A stretch of DNA of 64,000 nt from Paenibacillus sp. FSL M7-0420 (lineage in GTDB: Bacteria; Bacillota; Bacilli; Paenibacillales; Paenibacillaceae): contig NZ_JBBOCJ010000001.1 in assembly GCF_038002345.1 (NCBI RefSeq), positions 4,836,001-4,900,000 of the forward strand. Reading direction: 5' to 3'. Under the pieces are notes generated by a model that saw nothing but the letters and a program-made list of their open reading frames with translations, did not search any database and had not been told where the DNA came from. Shown piece by piece: positions 35,949 through 45,128 of this stretch. The position numbers and the translations under genes were made by a program. Numbering within the stretch: the first letter of the stretch is position 1; each line of letters starts with the position of its first letter.

Positions 35949-36078
35949 CACTGCGGTGAACATTTGGACTTCCGGCCGCTGCCCAATTTAGATTCCTTGA
36001 TTAGAACCGCTCTTCGCGGTAGAAATCCAAATACAAAGGCGGTCGCTACCGCTCCTTCAGTTCCAAATTTCCCCTCCG
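35949..36078. repeat. Dispersed palindromic element, copy A2
   Basis: Second copy of the element at 6085-6211: shared TTGGACTTCCGGCCGCTG, then CCGCTCTTCGCGGTAGAAA, then CGCTACCGCTCCTTCAGTTCC, with inverted ends (CATTTGGACT / AGTTCCAAATTT). It fills most of the 210-base gap between two convergent genes. Confidence 0.7.
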
Positions 36079-36095
36079 CTTCTTTTTGCTTTTTG

Positions 36096-36866
36096 TTAGT
36101 AACCCCGCTCCCCTCCCCTATACTCCGTAGGACTTACGCCCGTATAGTCCTTGAACACCTTGGAGAAATAATGCTGGTCGCCGAAGGACAGCAGCTCCGA
36201 CAGCTCCTTCACCTTCAGCTCCGGCCTCAGCGCAATCAGCCGGCAGGCTTCGGCTATCTTCAGCCGCATGCTGTAATGCACGAAGGTCTGGTGCGAATAG
36301 CGCTTGAAGATCCGGCTGACATAGGAAGGGCTCACGTGGAACTTAAGCGCGGCCTCGGTAATGGAGAGCGGAGCGTAGAGCTGCTCCTGTACATATTGCT
36401 CCAGCTGCCGGAACAGCTCCTCACTGCTCTTAGGCCGCTGCTGCCCGGCAGAGATCGCTCCCTCCGGCAAACCTATTCTGCTGCCCTCCTGCTCCTGCAG
36501 ATGGGCGACCAGCCGCTGCATCACTTCGGCAAGCTGCTGCCGCTCCACCGGCTTCAGCAGATAATCGAATACCTGCAGATTCAGCGCTTTGCGCGTATAC
36601 TCGAAGTCGCTGTACCCGCTGATCAGCACCGCCTTGAGCGCCGGATTCACCTGCCTGCACTGCCCGATCAGCGCAAGCCCGTCCAGCTTGGGCATGCGGA
36701 TATCGGTCAGCAGGATATCCACCGGGTTAGCCTTGATGTATTCCATGGCATCCAGCCCGTTCGAGGCGGTGGCGGATATACGGACAGGCAGCTCCATAGA
36801 CTGCAAAAGAGCCTCGATATTCCGCAGAATCGGCTTGCTGTCCTCTGCAATGATAGCGGTATACAT
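36096..36866 (-). CDS. Short response regulator with AraC domain
   Basis: A 256-residue protein. The receiver domain has phosphoacceptor Asp55 in LLTDIRMPKLDG and the switch Lys in YLLKPVE; the AraC domain has VSPSYVSRIFKRYS and QHYFSKVFKDYTG. It lacks the long YesN linker of the other two regulators here, so receiver and DNA-binding parts are joined by only about 35 residues. GGGGAGG precedes ATG 36866. It is 18 bases downstream of its kinase gene and likely controls the divergent importer at 38875-41996. Confidence 0.93.
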   Translation of the reverse strand: MYTAIIAEDSKPILRNIEALLQSMELPVRISATASNGLDAMEYIKANPVDILLTDIRMPKLDGLALIGQCRQVNPALKAVLISGYSDFEYTRKALNLQVFDYLLKPVERQQLAEVMQRLVAHLQEQEGSRIGLPEGAISAGQQRPKSSEELFRQLEQYVQEQLYAPLSITEAALKFHVSPSYVSRIFKRYSHQTFVHYSMRLKIAEACRLIALRPELKVKELSELLSFGDQHYFSKVFKDYTGVSPTEYRGGERGY

Positions 36867-36884
36867 AGCGGTACCTCCCCGGTT

Positions 36885-38681
36885 CTAGTAGAAGTCTTTA
36901 CTCATAGATGCGATAATCTGGACCGTGGCACCCTTTTCCCCGCCCAAGTGGTTGTAGATGTTGAAGAACAGCCGGTTCCTGTACATCAGCTTCAGCCGGT
37001 TCACCGTATTCACAATCCCTATATTCCCAATTCCTGAGGTATCATGCCGAAGCTCGCTAACCCCGGAATCCGAGTCCTCAATATTGTCCAGAATCTCCCT
37101 GATCCTGCCCGGCGCGAAGCCTTCTCCGTTATCCCGGATTTCGATGGCCCACAGGCCGTTATATACCTTCACCCGCACCTCAATCCTCCAAGGAGGGTCT
37201 GTATTCTTAAAAGCATGCTCGATACAATTCTCCACGAACGGCTGAATCACCAGCCGGGGCAGCTCAATCCGCTCAAGGCCCCCGTCCCCGTCAATCTCCC
37301 ACTCCAGGTCGTCCTCGAAATTATGCTGAATCAGGGACAAATAATGCCGGGTATGCTTCAGCTCCTCCGTCAATGTCACATGCTGATAAGGGGAGGACAC
37401 AATATAGCGCAGGCTGTCCGACAGATGCTTGCACATTTCAGTCACAACGCTATTCTTCCCTTCCTGGGCGGCAATACTGATCAGATACAAGACATTGTGG
37501 ATGAAATGGGGGGCGATCTGGGCCTGCAAGGCGGAATTCCGCGACTTCACTTCTTCGTGGAGCGCAAGCTTTTCCCGTTCGATGGATTCCTGCAGCCGCT
37601 CCAGCAGCTCCTGAAAAGCGCTATTCAGTTGAATCAGCTCATTGTTGTGGGTACGGGGGCCCGTCTTCATATTCAGGTTGCTGTAGTTCATCCGCAGAAT
37701 CTGGCTGCGCAGCTTGCGGATCGGAAGCAGCAAGTTCCGGGTCGAGAAGTAGATGAAGATGAACGAGAACAGAATCAGCGCGGTGATCAGCAGAATGGAG
37801 AGGTATTTCACCGAATTGACCGGGCCCAGCACCACATTCCTTGGATTCACCACGTAGGTAGTCCAGCCCGTCTCAGCAGAGCGGTGATACGCCACATAGT
37901 TCTGGCCGCTGCTTAGATAGATTCCGTTAGCTGCTGCAGATTCAGAGGGAGACGCTGCGAATTCGGGGACCTTCTCCCCTTCCCGTAGTGCCGGAGAGCT
38001 GGAGACCAGCCGCCGGTCCTGATCCATAATATAGACTTTGCCGCCCGCCAGGCCTGCAGCAGATCTGTTCAAATACCGCTGGTCGAGCTGCACCGCCAGA
38101 TAGCCGAACACCTGACCATTCTGGTTCCTGATCGCCCGCACAAAAGAGATGGCATCCGCCCCCTGCCGGTACAGCGCGTAACCGCTTGCATTCCAGGTCG
38201 GCAGGTTGCTGCTCTCTTCCAGAAACGGCCTGAGCGAAGCCGGGCTATCCGCATATCCGATATAGGATGCCACCCGCTCCCCTGTCAGATCATAGATCAT
38301 CATATCCTCAATGTTCAGACTCGGCCCCAGCGCCTGGAACATGATGTCTTTCAGCCGGCGGCTCCGGGTCAGCCCTTCAAGGGTAAGCTGTGAGTAATCG
38401 CCTGCGGACAGCAGCGTGAACACCTCTTTGTTCGACAGAATCCGCTGGGAGAGCTGGTTCTGGTTACTGATATACAGGTTCAGCTGATCGCTGACCTGGG
38501 CAGCAGCCAGCTTCATTTCGTTCTCCGTCTTGTCCTTGAGCGGCTGGATCACCATATAATTCACGTAGACCAGGAAGCAGCCCAGCACAATCAGCAGCAG
38601 CAGCATGAAGGTGAAGAAGAACTTTGTTTGCAGACTGGCCTGAACCCTGCCTCCGCGTAATTTCTGTATAATAGTCGCCAA
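36885..38681 (-). CDS. YesM-type sensor histidine kinase
   Basis: A 598-residue kinase starting at TTG 38681, with GGGAGG 8 bases upstream; the longer open frame has no ribosome site. It has a first membrane segment FFFTFMLLLLIVLGCFLVYV, a Cache-like extracellular domain, a second segment SILLITALILFSFIFIYFS, HAMP, the phosphoacceptor motif QAQIAPHFIHN (Ala replaces the usual Asn of QINPHF) and an ATPase domain with ENCIEHAFK and RDNGEGFAPG. It is divergent from the importer lipoprotein. Part of its extracellular domain is duplicated as a relic at 48528-48612. Confidence 0.92.
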   Translation of the reverse strand: MATIIQKLRGGRVQASLQTKFFFTFMLLLLIVLGCFLVYVNYMVIQPLKDKTENEMKLAAAQVSDQLNLYISNQNQLSQRILSNKEVFTLLSAGDYSQLTLEGLTRSRRLKDIMFQALGPSLNIEDMMIYDLTGERVASYIGYADSPASLRPFLEESSNLPTWNASGYALYRQGADAISFVRAIRNQNGQVFGYLAVQLDQRYLNRSAAGLAGGKVYIMDQDRRLVSSSPALREGEKVPEFAASPSESAAANGIYLSSGQNYVAYHRSAETGWTTYVVNPRNVVLGPVNSVKYLSILLITALILFSFIFIYFSTRNLLLPIRKLRSQILRMNYSNLNMKTGPRTHNNELIQLNSAFQELLERLQESIEREKLALHEEVKSRNSALQAQIAPHFIHNVLYLISIAAQEGKNSVVTEMCKHLSDSLRYIVSSPYQHVTLTEELKHTRHYLSLIQHNFEDDLEWEIDGDGGLERIELPRLVIQPFVENCIEHAFKNTDPPWRIEVRVKVYNGLWAIEIRDNGEGFAPGRIREILDNIEDSDSGVSELRHDTSGIGNIGIVNTVNRLKLMYRNRLFFNIYNHLGGEKGATVQIIASMSKDFY

Positions 38682-38816
38682 GCCCGAGCCCTCCCTGAAC
38701 CTTAGGATGCTGCCTACTTTACAACCAATCGGGCGAAATGACAAGCCATCACCGGAGTTCAGAATATTACACAGAAAGTGTCAAGTACAAACATGTACCT
38801 TGTGCTCTCCTCATTC

Positions 38817-38822
38817 TATAAT
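38817..38822 (+). promoter_or_regulatory. Probable -10 box of the third importer operon
   Basis: A perfect TATAAT 53 bases before the lipoprotein start. No good -35 box lies at the right distance, which fits a promoter needing the AraC-type regulator. Confidence 0.45.
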
Positions 38823-38874
38823 GGGCAATGTAAACGGATTCAGTTCACAGAAAATACACTACGGGGGCGATCAC

Positions 38875-40209
38875 ATGAGTAAGCAAATGAAAAAAATCGC
38901 AACAGGCCTGCTCGCTGGAATCATGACCTTAACGCTGGCGGCATGCGGCTCTGACAATTCAGGCAAGGGCAATGCTGCGGCAACGGACAACGGAGGCGGT
39001 AACAGCGGAGGCAGCAGCGGCAAAAAGGTAACCATCGAGCTGGCCATCTCCAAAAGCTCGCAGGATTCGGCGTTCGTGGCCCAGGATGTGCTGGATGAAT
39101 TCGAACAGAAAACCAATATCAAAGTGAATCTGCAGCTGCTTCCGGCAGAGCAGACCGCCACCGTACTCCAGACCAAGCTGGCCGTTGACGAGGTGCCTGA
39201 CCTGATTCAATATAATCTCGCCAGTGCGACCACGGACCTGAATCTAGAGCGTAATTTCGAGATTCTCGATAATGAGCCTTGGGTAAGCCGGCTGCTGAAC
39301 AAGGATGTGCTCTCTGCTTACGATCATGTCTACAGCTTCCATTACAGCCAGGATACAGGGATGCAGGGAGTCGTCTACAACAAGGATATTTTCAAAGACC
39401 TAGGACTTGAGATTCCGAAGAATTACGAGGAGTTCCTGGCGGTCTGTGAGAAGATCAAGGCCAGCGGCATTACGCCAGTGTTCATGCCGTTCAAGGACAA
39501 CTGGGCGGCGAATATCTGGCCGGCGGCTGCTTTTGCCGACTGGGCGGCCAAGAACGAGCCGTCTCTGTTCGAAGACATTAATGCCGGCCGCAAGAAGTGG
39601 TCCGATGTTCCCGAGTTCGCCACCTTCCTGGAGCAGCAGTATGAGGTCTACAAGAAGGGCTACACCAACACCGACATTCTCAGCGACAGTTACGATATGG
39701 CTGTGGGCAAATTCCTGAACAAGGAAACGGCGATGATGTTCATGGGCGACTGGCTGATTGTGAACGTGGCTGAGAAGGACCCGAATGTGCATCTGGGACT
39801 GTTCGCCATCCCTTCTTCTGAAGACGCCAATCTCGGCGCAAGCCCGCTGGGCGGCCAGTTGTTCATTCCGAAGAAAGCCAAGCATATGGATGAAGCGAAG
39901 AAATTCCTGGAGTTCCTCGCCACCAAAGAAGTTGCGCAGAAAATGGTGGACAGCCAAGGTTCCGTCTCCAACTTCAGCGATGTTACTACGCCGAAGCTCC
40001 CGGAATACAAGCAAGAGATTGTCGATCAATATATCACCCCGAAGAAAACTACGCTGACCACCGACGCTTACATGATCGTGGACCGCAGCGAGCTGTACCG
40101 TCTGCTTCAGGATGAATTCGCCGGCGGCCTGGACGCCAAGGGCGTACTTAAGGCCTGGGATGAGAAATTCAGCCAGCTGATGAAGGACAAAGGCGTCGAA
40201 GGCTTTTAA
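38875..40209 (+). CDS. Extracellular sugar-binding lipoprotein (family 1)
   Basis: A 444-residue lipoprotein starting at ATG 38875: basic start MSKQMKK, hydrophobic core, lipobox LAAC at about residues 19-22, Gly/Asn/Ser linker, then a family 1 sugar-binding fold with GMQGVVYNKDIFKDLG and AMMFMGDWLI. A longer frame upstream includes the non-coding promoter region and was not used. It is first in the operon with two permeases and divergent from the kinase pair. A decayed duplicate of its middle lies at 48619-48860. Confidence 0.92.
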   Translation: MSKQMKKIATGLLAGIMTLTLAACGSDNSGKGNAAATDNGGGNSGGSSGKKVTIELAISKSSQDSAFVAQDVLDEFEQKTNIKVNLQLLPAEQTATVLQTKLAVDEVPDLIQYNLASATTDLNLERNFEILDNEPWVSRLLNKDVLSAYDHVYSFHYSQDTGMQGVVYNKDIFKDLGLEIPKNYEEFLAVCEKIKASGITPVFMPFKDNWAANIWPAAAFADWAAKNEPSLFEDINAGRKKWSDVPEFATFLEQQYEVYKKGYTNTDILSDSYDMAVGKFLNKETAMMFMGDWLIVNVAEKDPNVHLGLFAIPSSEDANLGASPLGGQLFIPKKAKHMDEAKKFLEFLATKEVAQKMVDSQGSVSNFSDVTTPKLPEYKQEIVDQYITPKKTTLTTDAYMIVDRSELYRLLQDEFAGGLDAKGVLKAWDEKFSQLMKDKGVEGF

Positions 40210-40235
40210 CTAGAGCAAATAACTATTACAACAGG

Positions 40236-40266
40236 CAGAATAAAGCCCGTCCAGGGCTTTATTCTG
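40236..40266 (+). terminator. Intercistronic hairpin between lipoprotein and permease genes
   Basis: A perfect 13-base stem CAGAATAAAGCCC / GGGCTTTATTCTG with a five-base loop, between the lipoprotein stop and the permease ribosome site. It probably lets binding protein be made in excess over permeases, by partial termination or by protecting the upstream message. Confidence 0.65.
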
Positions 40267-40293
40267 TCCCTGGCTATATAGGAGTGTGAAGAG

Positions 40294-41166
40294 ATGAATG
40301 TATCCAAGAGACTATACTCGTATTACCTGATCTGGCCTGCACTGCTCATCTATTCGATCTTCTTCGTGCTGCCAGCGCTGATCGGACTCTTCTATTCCTT
40401 CACCGACTGGCGGCTGGACCGGGAAGCTATCAAGTTTATCGGCTGGGACAATTTCGAACGGATTTTCACAGATCGAACGCTATTGCTTGCGATGAAAAAT
40501 ACAACGATCTTCGCCATCGTTACCGTACTCGGTAAAAATCTGCTCGGCATCGCGCTTGCGGTCGGCCTGAACATGAAGCTGAAGTCCAAAAACCTGCTGC
40601 GGGCGATTTTCTACTCGCCGTCGATCCTCAGCGTGCTGGTCATCAGCATTGTGTTCACGCCCATGCTGCGCTCCGACGGAACGATTAACCGTATCTTCGA
40701 AGCTGTGGGGCTGCCTTCGCTGAGCCAGGCCTGGCTGACCAATCCGGCCCTTGTCATCTGGACCGTAGCCTTTGTGTCCATCTGGCAGCATACCGGCTTC
40801 CAAATGGCGATCTACCTGGCCGGACTCCAGTCGATCTCCAAAGAGTATTATGAAGCCGCCACCATTGACGGCGCCGGTTCCTGGCGGAGCTTCCGCAGCA
40901 TCACGATTCCACTGCTGCTCCCTGCGATCAACATCAATCTGATGCTCACCCTGATCGGCGGGCTCAAGGTGTTCTCCGAGGTATTCGTGCTCACCGGCGG
41001 GGGGCCGGGCAATGCCTCCCAAGTAGTCGGCACGATCATCCTCCGCTCGTTCGGAGAAGGAAGCTGGGGGCTGGGTACAGCCGTCAATACCCTGCTCTTC
41101 GCTGCTGTAACCATCATCGCCATTCCCCTGCTGATCTTCATGCGGCGTAAGGAGGTATCGGAATAA
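40294..41166 (+). CDS. Carbohydrate ABC transporter permease, UgpA type
   Basis: A 290-residue permease with six hydrophobic segments, the EAA loop EYYEAATIDGAGSWRSF and the C-terminal VLTGGGPGNAS. GGAGTG lies 7-8 bases before ATG. The stop shares a base with the next start (TAATG), so the two permeases are translationally coupled and should be made in equal amounts. Confidence 0.93.
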   Translation: MNVSKRLYSYYLIWPALLIYSIFFVLPALIGLFYSFTDWRLDREAIKFIGWDNFERIFTDRTLLLAMKNTTIFAIVTVLGKNLLGIALAVGLNMKLKSKNLLRAIFYSPSILSVLVISIVFTPMLRSDGTINRIFEAVGLPSLSQAWLTNPALVIWTVAFVSIWQHTGFQMAIYLAGLQSISKEYYEAATIDGAGSWRSFRSITIPLLLPAININLMLTLIGGLKVFSEVFVLTGGGPGNASQVVGTIILRSFGEGSWGLGTAVNTLLFAAVTIIAIPLLIFMRRKEVSE

Positions 41167-41996
41167 TGAGCTTTTCACGTAAAATGGCCTGGCGCAACTA
41201 TCTGGTAGAAGGGTTCCTGATCCTGGCCTCCCTGCTGATTATCCTGCCGCTGCTGATCATGCTGTTCGGAAGCTTCATGACAAGCGCCGAGGTGCTGAAG
41301 TTCTCCTTGCGGCTCCCGGAGAAGTGGAACTTCTCCAACTATACAACGGTCTTCCGTGAAGGGGGACTGGGGCGGGCATTCCTGAACGGGATGCTGATTA
41401 CCGGCGTCTCTTCCGTGCTGAATATCTTCACCTCCTCGGCAGCCTCGTTCATTCTGGTGCGCCGGGAGACCAAATGGTCGAATTTCCTGTACATGTTCTT
41501 CTTCATGGGCCTGATCGCGCCGATGTCCACGATTACAACGATCCGCGTTGTGCAGTGGATGGGCTTCTACGGCAGCATCACCAGCGTCATCCTGATCTAT
41601 GCTTCGCTCAACACAGCGTTCAGCGTGTTCCTGTACAGCGGATTCATCCGGTCTATTCCGAAGGCGCTGGATGAGGTAGCTTTCCTGGAGGGGGCGAATA
41701 CATTCGATGTGTTCTTCCGAATCGTCACCCCGCTGATCGTCCCGGTGAACGCCACCGTAGCGATTATGGTCTTCATGTCTGTCTGGAACGACATTACCAT
41801 TCCGCTCTATTTCCTGACAGACAGCTCAGACTGGACGATGCCGCTCTCGGTATACAATTTCTACGGCAAATACAGCCGGGACTGGAATTTGATTTTCGCC
41901 GATCTGGTGCTGACCTCGCTGCCGGTGCTGATCCTGTACATTTTCTGCCAAAAGTACATTGTTAGCGGACTTACGGCGGGAGCGGTGAAGGGATAA
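41166..41996 (+). CDS. Carbohydrate ABC transporter permease, UgpE type
   Basis: A 276-residue permease with six hydrophobic segments and the EAA-type loop DEVAFLEGANTFDVF. It ends in VSGLTAGAVKG. It is the last gene of the third importer. The final 164 codons are duplicated, with small changes, as a relic at 48858-49348, and short pieces of its last codons recur in gaps of the propeller array. Confidence 0.93.
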   Translation: MSFSRKMAWRNYLVEGFLILASLLIILPLLIMLFGSFMTSAEVLKFSLRLPEKWNFSNYTTVFREGGLGRAFLNGMLITGVSSVLNIFTSSAASFILVRRETKWSNFLYMFFFMGLIAPMSTITTIRVVQWMGFYGSITSVILIYASLNTAFSVFLYSGFIRSIPKALDEVAFLEGANTFDVFFRIVTPLIVPVNATVAIMVFMSVWNDITIPLYFLTDSSDWTMPLSVYNFYGKYSRDWNLIFADLVLTSLPVLILYIFCQKYIVSGLTAGAVKG

Positions 41997-42034
41997 TGAA
42001 GGTGTGGAGAATAGGTTCTGTCAACCTGTGATGT

Positions 42035-42088
42035 AAAAGGAGCTATCCCGACAGCCATTGAAATAGTTGCTTGGGACGGCTCCTTTTT
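42035..42088. terminator. Bidirectional terminator after the third importer
   Basis: AAAAGGAGCTATCCC pairs with GGGACGGCTCCTTTT; T-runs lie on both ends. It separates the importer from the convergent RiPP operon and marks the change to AT-rich sequence. Confidence 0.7.
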
Positions 42089-42096
42089 AGTGAAAT

Positions 42097-43926
42097 TCAC
42101 GTAAGCACTTCCCCCTGAATTGCTCGCTCTCTTTGAAAGGCTTCTGCTTCATCAGAAAATAGTTTATAATAAATCCCTCGTTTAACAATTAATTGTTGGT
42201 GTGTTCCGAATTCTACTACCTGACCTTCATTTAATACAATAATCCTATTCGCATATAAGACAGATGTATATCTATGCGATATGTATACACCTATCTTTCC
42301 TTCTATATAATTTTGGAATTGCAGAAATACTTGTTTTTCTGATTCCGGATCAAGAAAAGAGCTTGGTTCATCCATAATATAAAGATCAGCATCTTTAAAG
42401 AAAGCTCTGGATATGGCTATTTTTTGCCATTGCCCACCAGAAATTTGAACCCCTCCTTCAAAGTTCCTTCCTAGCTGTTGATCTATTTGATTGGGGAAAC
42501 TTTTAATTAGTTCATCTGCACCAGTAAGTTGGGCTGAATTCCCTATTTCAGAGGTACTATCCATCTTTTCGAGGTCACCAAAACCAATATTTTCTCTAAC
42601 AGTAAAATCAAATTGGATAAAATCCTGAAATATAACACCAATTTTTTTGTATAATGTATCTTTACTGTAATTATGTATGGATATTGAATTAATTAATATT
42701 TCACCTGTAAAATCATCATATAAGCCTGTCATTAATTTAATTATCGTTGATTTCCCCGATCCGTTTCTTCCAACAAATGCAACAGAGTCATTTGTTTGTA
42801 TTTTGAAATTGAGGTCTTTTAGCGCGTAAACTGTTTGACCAGGATAAATAAAGGAAACATTTATAAACTCTATACTTTCTATTTGATCCATTTTAACGAA
42901 ACTCTGCTTTAACAGCGTATTTTCATAACTTTTTTGACTTTTATTTAGAAATGAGAATAATTCATCCAAGTATAAATTATTTTCGCACAAGGAAATTAAT
43001 CCTTGAGAGATAGCATTAATATTCTGGTTTGTAAGCAATACTGCTTGTACCAAACCATATATACTACCTAAGAGTAGACTCTCTTGAAATGACACATATA
43101 CAATAATATAAAGAACTATCGAGATAAAAAGAGTACTAATTAATTGAAAGAATAGATATAAAACTGTTCGTCTTTTTGATAGGTCTTTATCCTCCTTATA
43201 AAATCTATTAAAAATATCTTTGTACCTAATACTTAAATAGTCATTTAAGCGATATAGTTTAATTTCTTTGAATGCCTTATCATTCGTTAACAAAAAATTA
43301 ATATAACTTGCTTTCCTTTGCAAAGGAGATCTTTTTCTTTTTGAAATATATTGAATTTGTGCGAACTTCAATAACGAATAGAATGAAAATAAAGGTGACA
43401 CAAGAAGAATAATCACTAACCACCACTTGAAATTTAGTATAATAACAATACTAGAAATCAGAGTAATAATTGAGCTTATAAGATTTATTAATAACTTATA
43501 TACTTGGATGGGCCGGTCTATCGAATCTTGCATAACTCTTCTTAGCTGATTATGAATTTCAGGATCTTCATAATCACGTAGCATAAAATCAGAGGTTTTT
43601 GTTACTATTGAAACTTGCAAGTGGTTTATTAATAATAGCTGGTATAACTTTTCAAAGTGTTCAAGAATAGACGTAACAAAGAGACTACAAATCAGAACAA
43701 AAATCAAAGGCAGAATAGGGTATATCATCACGTTGAATGATCGCTCTTCGATTTTCATCACTAAAAATTGAATGGAAAAAAGATTTATTATTGGTAAAAA
43801 ACCTTTAATTATATAACAAAAAATAATTAATGAAAAATAACTTCTTTTTGCCCTCCATAATAATTTCCCAAGTTCCGGCCAGTACCGAAATGATGCAAAT
43901 ATAGTTTTGATATTGATCCCATCCAT
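42097..43926 (-). CDS. ABC exporter (fused membrane and ATPase domains), RiPP operon
   Basis: A 609-residue half-transporter starting at ATG 43926 (GGAGGG upstream). An N-terminal membrane domain of about 320 residues is followed by an ATPase domain with Walker A GRNGSGKST, signature ISGGQWQK and Walker B LYIMDEPSSFLD. It lacks the N-terminal C39 peptidase of bacteriocin exporters, so it would not cleave a leader itself. It is the last gene of the AT-rich operon that begins with the Cys-rich precursor peptide, and is the natural candidate for export of the mature peptide. Self-immunity is an alternative role. Confidence 0.88.
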   Translation of the reverse strand: MDGINIKTIFASFRYWPELGKLLWRAKRSYFSLIIFCYIIKGFLPIINLFSIQFLVMKIEERSFNVMIYPILPLIFVLICSLFVTSILEHFEKLYQLLLINHLQVSIVTKTSDFMLRDYEDPEIHNQLRRVMQDSIDRPIQVYKLLINLISSIITLISSIVIILNFKWWLVIILLVSPLFSFYSLLKFAQIQYISKRKRSPLQRKASYINFLLTNDKAFKEIKLYRLNDYLSIRYKDIFNRFYKEDKDLSKRRTVLYLFFQLISTLFISIVLYIIVYVSFQESLLLGSIYGLVQAVLLTNQNINAISQGLISLCENNLYLDELFSFLNKSQKSYENTLLKQSFVKMDQIESIEFINVSFIYPGQTVYALKDLNFKIQTNDSVAFVGRNGSGKSTIIKLMTGLYDDFTGEILINSISIHNYSKDTLYKKIGVIFQDFIQFDFTVRENIGFGDLEKMDSTSEIGNSAQLTGADELIKSFPNQIDQQLGRNFEGGVQISGGQWQKIAISRAFFKDADLYIMDEPSSFLDPESEKQVFLQFQNYIEGKIGVYISHRYTSVLYANRIIVLNEGQVVEFGTHQQLIVKRGIYYKLFSDEAEAFQRERAIQGEVLT

Positions 43927-43970
43927 CTTACCCTCCAAAGCTTTACCTTCTCCCATTATTTCGCGCTAAA

Positions 43971-45128
43971 TCAATCGTTAATGGTAAGTTTTTGACGACG
44001 ACTTTCCGTATAGATATTCATTGGGTTTTCTTCAAGTGTTTTTTTGATCATTTGATGTTTCAAGAGATTAATATTATCCTTTGAAGTACCCGTATCATTA
44101 GTTAATATGTAATCTATCCATTTGCTTACCCAGTCAAATCCATAATTAAAATCTAGCAGTTTGTTAGAATATATGTTAATGATCAGTTGGTCACCATTCT
44201 TCATCATGACTTTTGGTTCTACAGAGGATACAGCATAACGTTGAGTAATTTCTAAAGAGTAGCGCTTTGGAGCTATATGAAGCCCATCAGCTATATTGTA
44301 TAAATAATCTATAACAACACCGAACTTCTCAGCCCTATCCCTACTCATTCCTTTGTAATGGACCTGTGTTGTTCCAATTTTTATAATTTTAAATTCATTA
44401 CTTTCAAGCCGCTTATCATGCGTATATTCATAGATACGTATGCCACTAAATAGACACAACGCAATTCCAACGGTTAACCACGTAATCAGACTTTTCTTCC
44501 CACCTCCTCGACGATACGAAAATATAGTTGCCATTCCATAAAACAATAGAACCGCAGCAAAAATCGAAATAATATTCCTAAAGTTTATTAGGTAGGGATT
44601 GTAAATATTAAGCACTGGAGATACATATCTGAATTTTTCGTGTAGAGTCCATGGAATTAATCCAATGGTTAAATATAAAGTAATCAGAATCAGTATTCCT
44701 AAACCATGCTTGCGGATTACTTCACCTACCAAAAGACCTGATACAACAGCAAAAAAGCCGGAAAAAAGGGCAATAAGCCCAATATTAAAGTCTGGAACAT
44801 CCCCAAACCAGATACGTAATGTGCCCCATATTATTATTATCACAGGTGAAGTTATGATTACTGCTACAATTCCTTGATTAAAAATTTTACGGTTGGTAGA
44901 GATTATTGACAAAAATACAAATTGCTCTGCTTGATATCTTTTGCTTAAATTAGCCGCCTGCAGTGCAAACAAAGCAATAAATAATAAATCCAGGCTAATT
45001 TTCAAAATCAAATCTTCATTCATTTGAAAATTAAAATATACTATTACCATTAAAGAAAACAGGTATATTCCTGTATTGGCCTTGCCAAAGAAAAGAAGCA
45101 ACCAAAATCGTATTAGATTTAAGTTCAT
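43971..45128 (-). CDS. Membrane protein of unknown function, RiPP operon
   Basis: A 385-residue protein starting at ATG 45128, overlapping the upstream stop by 4 bases. The first 230 residues hold about six hydrophobic segments; the last 150 form a soluble domain (from about EFKIIKIGTTQVHYKGM onward). No HExxH, Ser-protease or Cys-protease motif was seen. Its place between the ABC-2 permease and the ABC exporter suggests a part in export, leader removal or immunity. Not recognised as a named family. Confidence 0.7.
   Translation of the reverse strand: MNLNLIRFWLLLFFGKANTGIYLFSLMVIVYFNFQMNEDLILKISLDLLFIALFALQAANLSKRYQAEQFVFLSIISTNRKIFNQGIVAVIITSPVIIIIWGTLRIWFGDVPDFNIGLIALFSGFFAVVSGLLVGEVIRKHGLGILILITLYLTIGLIPWTLHEKFRYVSPVLNIYNPYLINFRNIISIFAAVLLFYGMATIFSYRRGGGKKSLITWLTVGIALCLFSGIRIYEYTHDKRLESNEFKIIKIGTTQVHYKGMSRDRAEKFGVVIDYLYNIADGLHIAPKRYSLEITQRYAVSSVEPKVMMKNGDQLIINIYSNKLLDFNYGFDWVSKWIDYILTNDTGTSKDNINLLKHQMIKKTLEENPMNIYTESRRQKLTIND

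Noticed and set aside
35964..37037. 357-residue plus-strand frame opposite the third regulator/kinase pair
   Set aside because: Antisense to two well-supported genes and begins inside a palindromic repeat.
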